In this document: positions 6,347 through 10,404 of the stretch, piece after piece
Layout: each line of letters begins with the position of its first letter
Numbering within the stretch: position 1 is the first letter of the stretch
DNA from: Pseudomonas sp.
GTDB taxonomy: Bacteria; Pseudomonadota; Gammaproteobacteria; Pseudomonadales; Pseudomonadaceae
Length of the DNA stretch: 10,404 nucleotides
Reading direction: 5' to 3'
Assembly: GCA_003523465.1 (NCBI GenBank)
Contig: DQAA01000663.1
Coordinates: forward strand, 1-10,404
Program-made: the position numbers and the translations under genes
The notes under the pieces: generated by a model
What the model was told of the DNA's origin: nothing
The model's database searches: none
What the model saw: the letters and a program-made list of their open reading frames with translations, nothing else

Positions 6347-7264
6347 CTAACGTGTCGCAGCCAGGCTCTCGAGGAAGCTTTCCAGGACCAGATGGGGGCG
6401 TCGACCCTTGCGCGTGACCCAGGCCAGGGACAGGTCATAGAAGCGCTCGCCGGGTTTGAGTGCGCGCAGGCGGCCCTGCTGGACCCAGAAGGTGGCGTAG
6501 TGATCCGGCAAATAGCCGATGTAGCGACCGGTCAGGATCAGAAAGGCAATGCCTTCACGGTCGGAGGCGCTGGCGGTGCAGTTGAGCGCCTGGTGCAGGG
6601 CCTGGATTTCCGCAGGCAGGCGGTAGGTCGGGGCGATGGCGTCCTGGGCGTTGAGGCGCTGGTCGTCGAGCTGCTTGTCATCGACGTAGAACAGTGGATG
6701 GCCGACCGCGCAGTAGAGCAGCGAACGTTCGCTGTACAGCGGCTGGTATTCGAGGCCGGACAGGGGGCTGGCCTGGGGAACCACGCCGACATGCAGGCTG
6801 CCATCGAGCACGCCCTGTTCCACCTGGCTGGGGGGAATCATGCGGATACGGATTCTGACGTCCGGGCCACGGTCCTTGAGCTGGGCCAGGGCGTGGGTGA
6901 TGCGCATGTGCGGCATGGTCACCAGGTTGTCGGTCAGGCCGATGTTCAACTCGCCGCGCAGGTGCTGGTGCAGGCCGTTGACCTCGGTGCGGAAACTTTC
7001 CAGGGCACTGAGCAGTTGCAGCGCCGACTGGTAGACCTCGCGGCCTTCCTCGGTCAGCGAGAATCCGGCGCGACCGCGCTGGCACAGGCGCAGGCCAAGG
7101 CGCTGCTCCAGATCGCCCATCTGCTGGCTGATCGCCGAGCGACCGATACCCAGCACGTTTTCCGCAGCGGAGAAGCCACCGCATTCGACCACGCTACGGA
7201 AAATCTTCAGCAGGCGAATATCGAAATCACTGACCTGGGAAAGGGGTTCGGGGCGGCGGCTCAT
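6347..7264 (-). CDS. bauR: LysR-type transcriptional regulator, BauR-like
   Basis: A 305-residue LysR-type regulator of normal length. Residues ~13-72 form the winged helix-turn-helix (LLKIFRSVVECGGFSAAE, then RSAISQQMGDLEQRLGLRL). A linker helix follows, then the periplasmic-binding-protein-like effector domain from about residue 98 (LRGELNIGL) to the C-terminus. It is divergent from bauA with 117 bp between the starts, the standard arrangement for a LysR regulator and its target. In P. aeruginosa the bauRABCD locus for beta-alanine use has the same regulator/aminotransferase layout, so I infer that it activates the bauA-dehydrogenase operon in response to beta-alanine or a related amine. 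The ATG at 7264 has only a weak ribosome site. A dyad and a possible -10 box in the shared gap suggest autoregulation. The symbol rests on context rather than on direct proof. Confidence 0.88.
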   Translation of the reverse strand: MSRRPEPLSQVSDFDIRLLKIFRSVVECGGFSAAENVLGIGRSAISQQMGDLEQRLGLRLCQRGRAGFSLTEEGREVYQSALQLLSALESFRTEVNGLHQHLRGELNIGLTDNLVTMPHMRITHALAQLKDRGPDVRIRIRMIPPSQVEQGVLDGSLHVGVVPQASPLSGLEYQPLYSERSLLYCAVGHPLFYVDDKQLDDQRLNAQDAIAPTYRLPAEIQALHQALNCTASASDREGIAFLILTGRYIGYLPDHYATFWVQQGRLRALKPGERFYDLSLAWVTRKGRRPHLVLESFLESLAATR

Positions 7265-7290
7265 TGTTTAGTGTCCGGTTAACCAAGGAT

Positions 7291-7320
7291 CTTAAAAGTC
7301 GTGTTTTCCAGACTTTATAG
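7291..7320. promoter_or_regulatory. Candidate BauR operator (dyad)
   Basis: AAAGTC (7295-7300) and GACTTT (7311-7316) form a perfect 6-bp inverted repeat with a 10-bp spacer. Extended to 10-base arms (7291-7300 and 7311-7320), 8 of 10 positions are symmetric. It lies in the bauR-bauA divergent gap, 62 bp before the bauA ATG and 27 bp before the bauR ATG. A palindrome GGTTAACC (7277-7284) is nearby. LysR regulators usually bind such interrupted dyads; the assignment to BauR is inference. Confidence 0.5.
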
Positions 7321-7340
7321 CCGTGACAAGTTATCGGCAA
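7314..7340 (-). promoter_or_regulatory. Candidate bauR promoter overlapping the dyad
   Basis: On the minus strand TATAAA (7314-7319, 5/6) could be the -10 box, with TTGCCG (7335-7340) as a poor -35 at a short 15-bp spacing. The -10 overlaps the right arm of the dyad, which would fit repression of bauR by its own product. No clear sigma-70 promoter for bauA was found on the plus strand, as is common for activator-dependent genes. Confidence 0.3.
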
Positions 7341-7369
7341 CACACCGAATGCTGTTCAACCTGCCTTGC

Positions 7370-7373
7370 GAGG
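7370..7373 (+). promoter_or_regulatory. Ribosome binding site deciding the bauA start
   Basis: GAGG lies 8 nt before the ATG at 7382. It supports this start over in-frame codons from 7301 onward, and the resulting N-terminus agrees with characterised homologues. Confidence 0.65.
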
Positions 7374-7381
7374 TCTTGTCG

Positions 7382-8728
7382 ATGAACCTGCCTGAAAACG
7401 CGCCTGCCGGTCTGGCCAGCCAGCTGAAGCTGGATGCGCACTGGATGCCCTACACTGCCAACCGCAATTTCCAGCGCGATCCGCGCCTGATCGTGGCCGC
7501 TGAAGGCAACTATCTGGTCGACGACAAGGGCCGCAGGATCTTCGATGCGTTGTCCGGTCTGTGGACCTGCGGCGCTGGTCACACCCGCAAGGAAATCCAG
7601 GAAGCCGTCGCCCGCCAGTTGGGCGTGCTGGACTATTCGCCAGCGTTCCAGTTCGGTCATCCGTTGTCGTTTCAGCTGGCGGAGAAGATCACTGAACTGA
7701 CTCCGGGCAACCTGAATCACGTCTTCTATACCAACTCCGGTTCCGAGTGCTGCGACACCGCGGTGAAGATGGTTCGTGCCTACTGGCGCCTGAAAGGCCA
7801 GGCCACCAAGACCAAGTTGATCGGCCGTGCCCGTGGCTACCACGGCGTCAACATCGCCGGTACCAGCCTGGGTGGGGTGAACGGCAACCGCAAGATGTTC
7901 GGCCAGTTGCTGGATGTGGACCATATCCCCCACACCGTCTTGCCGGGCAACGCGTTCACCAAGGGCATGCCGGAAGAGGGTGGCATCGCCCTGGCCGATG
8001 AAATGCTCAAGCTGATCGAACTGCACGATGCGTCGAATATCGCTGCGCTGATCGTCGAGCCGCTGGCCGGTTCCGCTGGCGTGCTGCCGCCGCCCAAGGG
8101 TTATCTGAAACGTCTGCGGGAAATCTGCGACCAGCACAACATCCTGCTGATCTTCGACGAAGTCATCACCGGCTTCGGTCGCATGGGTGCCATGTTCGGG
8201 GCCGATGCCTTCGGTGTGACCCCGGACCTGATGTGCATCGCCAAGCAGGTCACCAACGGCGCCATCCCGATGGGCGCGGTGATCGCCAGCAGCGAGATCT
8301 ACCAGACCTTCATGAACCAGCCGACGCCTGAGTACGCGGTGGAATTCCCTCACGGCTACACCTACTCGGCGCACCCGGTGGCTTGCGCGGCCGGCATCGC
8401 CGCACTCGATCTGCTGCAGAAGGAAAACCTGGTGCAGTCGGCCGCCGAGCTGGCGCCGCACTTCGAGAACGCGCTGCATGGCATCAAGGGCACCAAGAAC
8501 GTTATCGATATTCGCAACTACGGCCTGGCCGGCGCGATCCAGATTGGCGCGCGTGATGGTGATGCGATCGTGCGTCCTTACGAGGCCGCGATGAAGTTGT
8601 GGCAAGCCGGGTTCTATGTCCGCTACGGCGGCGACACCCTGCAGTTCGGCCCGACCTTCAATACCAAGGCGCAGGAGCTGGACCGTCTGTTCGACGCGGT
8701 CGGCGAAGCGCTGAACGCCATCGACTGA
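7382..8728 (+). CDS. bauA: Beta-alanine (omega-amino acid):pyruvate aminotransferase
   Basis: A 448-residue class-III PLP aminotransferase. It transfers the amino group of beta-alanine and other omega-amino acids to pyruvate, giving malonate semialdehyde and L-alanine. The PLP lysine is K288 (CIAKQVTNGAIP), the aspartate that pairs with the pyridine nitrogen is D259 (IFDEVITGFGR), the phosphate-binding GS is at 120-121, and the substrate-carboxylate arginine is R414 (FYVRYGGD). K288, D259 and R414 carry the numbers known for the P. putida and P. aeruginosa enzymes, which confirms the start at 7382. A longer frame from 7301 runs through the promoter gap and is not used. The gene is divergent from the BauR-like regulator and is followed after 63 bp by the semialdehyde dehydrogenase gene, which removes its toxic product. 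P. aeruginosa has bauB between the two; it is absent here. Some homologues also accept taurine, putrescine or aromatic amines. Confidence 0.96.
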   Translation: MNLPENAPAGLASQLKLDAHWMPYTANRNFQRDPRLIVAAEGNYLVDDKGRRIFDALSGLWTCGAGHTRKEIQEAVARQLGVLDYSPAFQFGHPLSFQLAEKITELTPGNLNHVFYTNSGSECCDTAVKMVRAYWRLKGQATKTKLIGRARGYHGVNIAGTSLGGVNGNRKMFGQLLDVDHIPHTVLPGNAFTKGMPEEGGIALADEMLKLIELHDASNIAALIVEPLAGSAGVLPPPKGYLKRLREICDQHNILLIFDEVITGFGRMGAMFGADAFGVTPDLMCIAKQVTNGAIPMGAVIASSEIYQTFMNQPTPEYAVEFPHGYTYSAHPVACAAGIAALDLLQKENLVQSAAELAPHFENALHGIKGTKNVIDIRNYGLAGAIQIGARDGDAIVRPYEAAMKLWQAGFYVRYGGDTLQFGPTFNTKAQELDRLFDAVGEALNAID

Positions 8729-8791
8729 TCGAATCTTTTTTGCGCGGCGGGCCGTATGGCCTGCCCGAACCTGAATACTGGAGTGGACTGC

Positions 8792-10285
8792 ATGAGCACC
8801 GTTGCACATTTGATCAATGGCGAGCTGGTTTCCCCGAACGAGCGCACGGCCGACGTTTTCAACCCTTCTACCGGCCAGGCGATTCACAAGGTCGCGCTGG
8901 CCAGCCGTGCCACCGTGCAGCAGGCCATTGATGCGGCCAAGGCCGCATTCCCGGCCTGGCGCAACACCCCGCCAGCCAAGCGCGCCCAGGTGATGTTCCG
9001 CTTCAAGCAACTGCTGGAGCAGAACGAGGCGCGTATCTCCCAATTGATCAGCGAAGAGCACGGCAAGACGCTGGAAGATGCCGCCGGCGAACTGAAGCGC
9101 GGGATCGAGAACGTCGAGTTCGCTTGCGCTGCACCGGAAGTGCTGAAGGGTGAGTACAGCCGCAACGTCGGGCCGAACATCGATGCCTGGTCGGACTTCC
9201 AGCCGCTGGGCGTGGTTGCCGGTATCACCCCTTTCAACTTCCCGGCTATGGTGCCGCTGTGGATGTATCCGCTGGCGATCGCTTGCGGTAACTGCTTTAT
9301 CCTCAAGCCTTCCGAGCGTGACCCGAGTTCGACCCTGTTGATCGCGCAACTGCTGCAGGAAGCCGGTCTGCCGAAAGGCGTGCTGAACGTGGTGCATGGC
9401 GACAAGGAAGCGGTGGATGCGCTGATCGAGGCGCCGGAAGTGAAGGCGCTGAGTTTCGTGGGTTCGACGCCGATCGCCGAATACATCTATTCCGAGGGCA
9501 CCAAGCGGGGCAAGCGCGTCCAGGCATTGGGCGGGGCGAAGAACCATGCGGTGTTGATGCCGGATGCGGACCTGGACAACGCGGTCAGCGCACTGATGGG
9601 GGCGGCGTACGGTTCGTGCGGTGAGCGTTGCATGGCGATCTCGGTGGCAGTGTGCGTGGGTGACCAGGTTGCCGATGCACTGGTGGCCAAGCTGGTTCCG
9701 CAAATCCAGGGGCTGAAGATCGGTGCCGGTACTTCCTGTGGCCTGGACATGGGGCCGCTGGTGACTGCTGCGGCGCGTGACAAGGTGGTGGGGTATATCG
9801 ACGACGGTCTGGCCGCAGGTGCCGAGCTGGTGGTGGATGGCCGTGGCTTCCGCGTGGCCGGTCATGAAGATGGTTACTTCGTTGGCGGTACGCTGTTCGA
9901 TCGCGTTACCCCGGAAATGCGCATCTATAAGGAAGAGATCTTCGGGCCGGTGCTGTGCGTGGTTCGCGTGAACAGCCTGGAAGAGGCGATGCAACTGATC
10001 AACGATCACGAGTATGGCAACGGTACCTGCATCTTTACTCGTGATGGTGAGGCGGCGCGTCTGTTCTGCGACGAGATTGAAGTGGGCATGGTGGGGGTGA
10101 ACGTTCCGCTGCCAGTGCCGGTGGCGTATCACAGCTTCGGCGGGTGGAAGCGTTCGCTGTTCGGTGACCTGCATGCCTATGGTCCGGATGGTGTGCGCTT
10201 CTACACCCGGCGCAAGGCAATTACTCAGCGCTGGCCGCAGCGGGCCAGTCACGAGGCTTCGCAGTTCGCGTTCCCGAGTCTGTAA
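8792..10285 (+). CDS. mmsA: CoA-acylating (methyl)malonate-semialdehyde dehydrogenase
   Basis: A 497-residue aldehyde dehydrogenase of the MmsA/IolA type. It oxidises malonate semialdehyde, or methylmalonate semialdehyde from valine, to acetyl-CoA or propionyl-CoA with release of CO2, using NAD and CoA. The catalytic cysteine is C280 (GERCMAIS); cofactor-binding segments are TPFNFPAMVPLW (146-157), LKPSERDPSS (171-180) and FVGSTPIAEYIY (222-233). The glutamate of the ordinary ELGGK motif is missing (residues 244-252 read QALGGAKNH), as in CoA-dependent members that do not hydrolyse the thioester. The start at 8792 has GGAG 8 nt upstream; an ATG at 8756 is rejected because it adds 12 unrelated residues. 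It follows bauA by 63 bp in one operon, so its main substrate is probably malonate semialdehyde, which would make it the bauC counterpart. The strong terminator behind it closes the operon. Confidence 0.95.
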   Translation: MSTVAHLINGELVSPNERTADVFNPSTGQAIHKVALASRATVQQAIDAAKAAFPAWRNTPPAKRAQVMFRFKQLLEQNEARISQLISEEHGKTLEDAAGELKRGIENVEFACAAPEVLKGEYSRNVGPNIDAWSDFQPLGVVAGITPFNFPAMVPLWMYPLAIACGNCFILKPSERDPSSTLLIAQLLQEAGLPKGVLNVVHGDKEAVDALIEAPEVKALSFVGSTPIAEYIYSEGTKRGKRVQALGGAKNHAVLMPDADLDNAVSALMGAAYGSCGERCMAISVAVCVGDQVADALVAKLVPQIQGLKIGAGTSCGLDMGPLVTAAARDKVVGYIDDGLAAGAELVVDGRGFRVAGHEDGYFVGGTLFDRVTPEMRIYKEEIFGPVLCVVRVNSLEEAMQLINDHEYGNGTCIFTRDGEAARLFCDEIEVGMVGVNVPLPVPVAYHSFGGWKRSLFGDLHAYGPDGVRFYTRRKAITQRWPQRASHEASQFAFPSL

Positions 10286-10294
10286 GCGCGGTTC

Positions 10295-10310
10295 TCTTCT
10301 ATATAGAAGA
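10295..10310. repeat. 16-bp perfect palindrome abutting the terminator
   Basis: TCTTCTATATAGAAGA is fully self-complementary, begins 9 bp after the dehydrogenase stop and shares its last base with the terminator stem. It may form a second hairpin in the mRNA or be a protein site. Confidence 0.5.
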
Positions 10311-10340
10311 AGCGGGGAGGCCCTTCGGGTCTCCCCGCTT
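10310..10340 (+). terminator. Strong hairpin terminator of the bauA-mmsA operon
   Basis: A 14-bp, GC-rich stem (left arm AAGCGGGGAGGCCC at 10310-10323, loop TTC at 10324-10326, right arm 10327-10340) including one G-T pair. It is followed by TTGCGTTT and later by a T5 run at 10354-10358, so the U-tract is imperfect. It begins 24 bp after the stop codon. AAGC at the base and GCTT opposite would also serve a gene arriving from the right. Confidence 0.85.
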
Positions 10341-10390
10341 TGCGTTTCAGGGGTTTTTGACCGCAATGACAGATTTGTTGCAATAAGTGC

Positions 10391-10396
10391 TTGACG
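10391..10396 (+). promoter_or_regulatory. Possible -35 box at the window edge
   Basis: TTGACG matches the sigma-70 -35 consensus at five of six positions, 51 bp beyond the terminator. The matching -10 would lie outside the window, so this is only a hint that a new plus-strand unit starts to the right. The rest of 10341-10404 shows nothing recognisable. Confidence 0.25.
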
Positions 10397-10404
10397 CCCC
10401 ATTT

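Noticed and set aside
7301..7381. Upstream start extending the aminotransferase by 27 residues
   Set aside because: It would cover the regulatory gap; active-site numbering (K288, D259, R414) fits only the start at 7382.
8729..8745. T6 run after bauA as a terminator
   Set aside because: No stable hairpin lies directly before it; only 4-bp stems can be drawn.
8756..8791. Upstream ATG extending the dehydrogenase by 12 residues
   Set aside because: The added residues do not match the family's N-terminus, and the GGAG at 8780-8783 serves the ATG at 8792.
7331..10402. An open frame of 1023 codons on the minus strand, antisense to bauA and the dehydrogenase gene
   Set aside because: It mirrors two certain genes, has low-complexity Arg/His/Gln-rich content and no recognisable domain. 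Long antisense frames are expected where GC-rich codon usage avoids stop triplets on the other strand.

Overview
The window reads as a chromosomal segment of a Pseudomonas species of the fluorescens/putida type. It is GC-rich, and its aminotransferase is nearly identical in layout and active-site numbering to the omega-amino acid:pyruvate aminotransferase known from P. putida. The gene set also recalls the bauRABCD, PA0142 and PA0148 genes of P. aeruginosa. I see no insertion sequences, phage genes, tRNA or rRNA genes, or CRISPR arrays. Genes are tightly packed and alternate in orientation.

Layout. (1) At the left edge is the 3' part of an ArsR-type regulator (+), which converges with two bases to spare on an adenine deaminase gene (-). 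Upstream of that gene on the same strand is an 8-oxoguanine deaminase gene. The two are separated by 116 bp that hold a long inverted repeat. (2) A MerR regulator and a short-chain dehydrogenase overlap by 4 bp (-). Their 5' side carries a classic MerR dyad inside a 19/20-bp spacer promoter that points the other way, into a small four-helix membrane protein gene (+). (3) A convergent 276-bp gene-free gap follows. It contains two perfect DnaA-box sequences and one near-perfect one, two hairpins and an AT-rich palindrome. (4) A RutR-like TetR regulator and a YigZ/IMPACT-family gene form a probable two-gene operon (-). (5) A LysR regulator (bauR-like, -) is divergent from bauA (beta-alanine:pyruvate aminotransferase) and a CoA-acylating (methyl)malonate-semialdehyde dehydrogenase gene (+). 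This operon ends in a strong hairpin terminator.

How the genes fit together. The theme is nucleobase breakdown. 8-oxoguanine deaminase makes urate and adenine deaminase makes hypoxanthine, both entering purine catabolism. Beta-alanine is the end product of reductive uracil breakdown (and of polyamine breakdown); BauA turns it into malonate semialdehyde and the dehydrogenase turns that into acetyl-CoA and CO2. The RutR-like regulator belongs to a family that senses pyrimidines. That these units form one functional island is my inference.

I found no clearly new multi-gene system. The points most worth following are the DnaA-box cluster in the convergent gap, the MerR-controlled membrane protein, the folded element upstream of the adenine deaminase gene, and the predicted operator between bauR and bauA.
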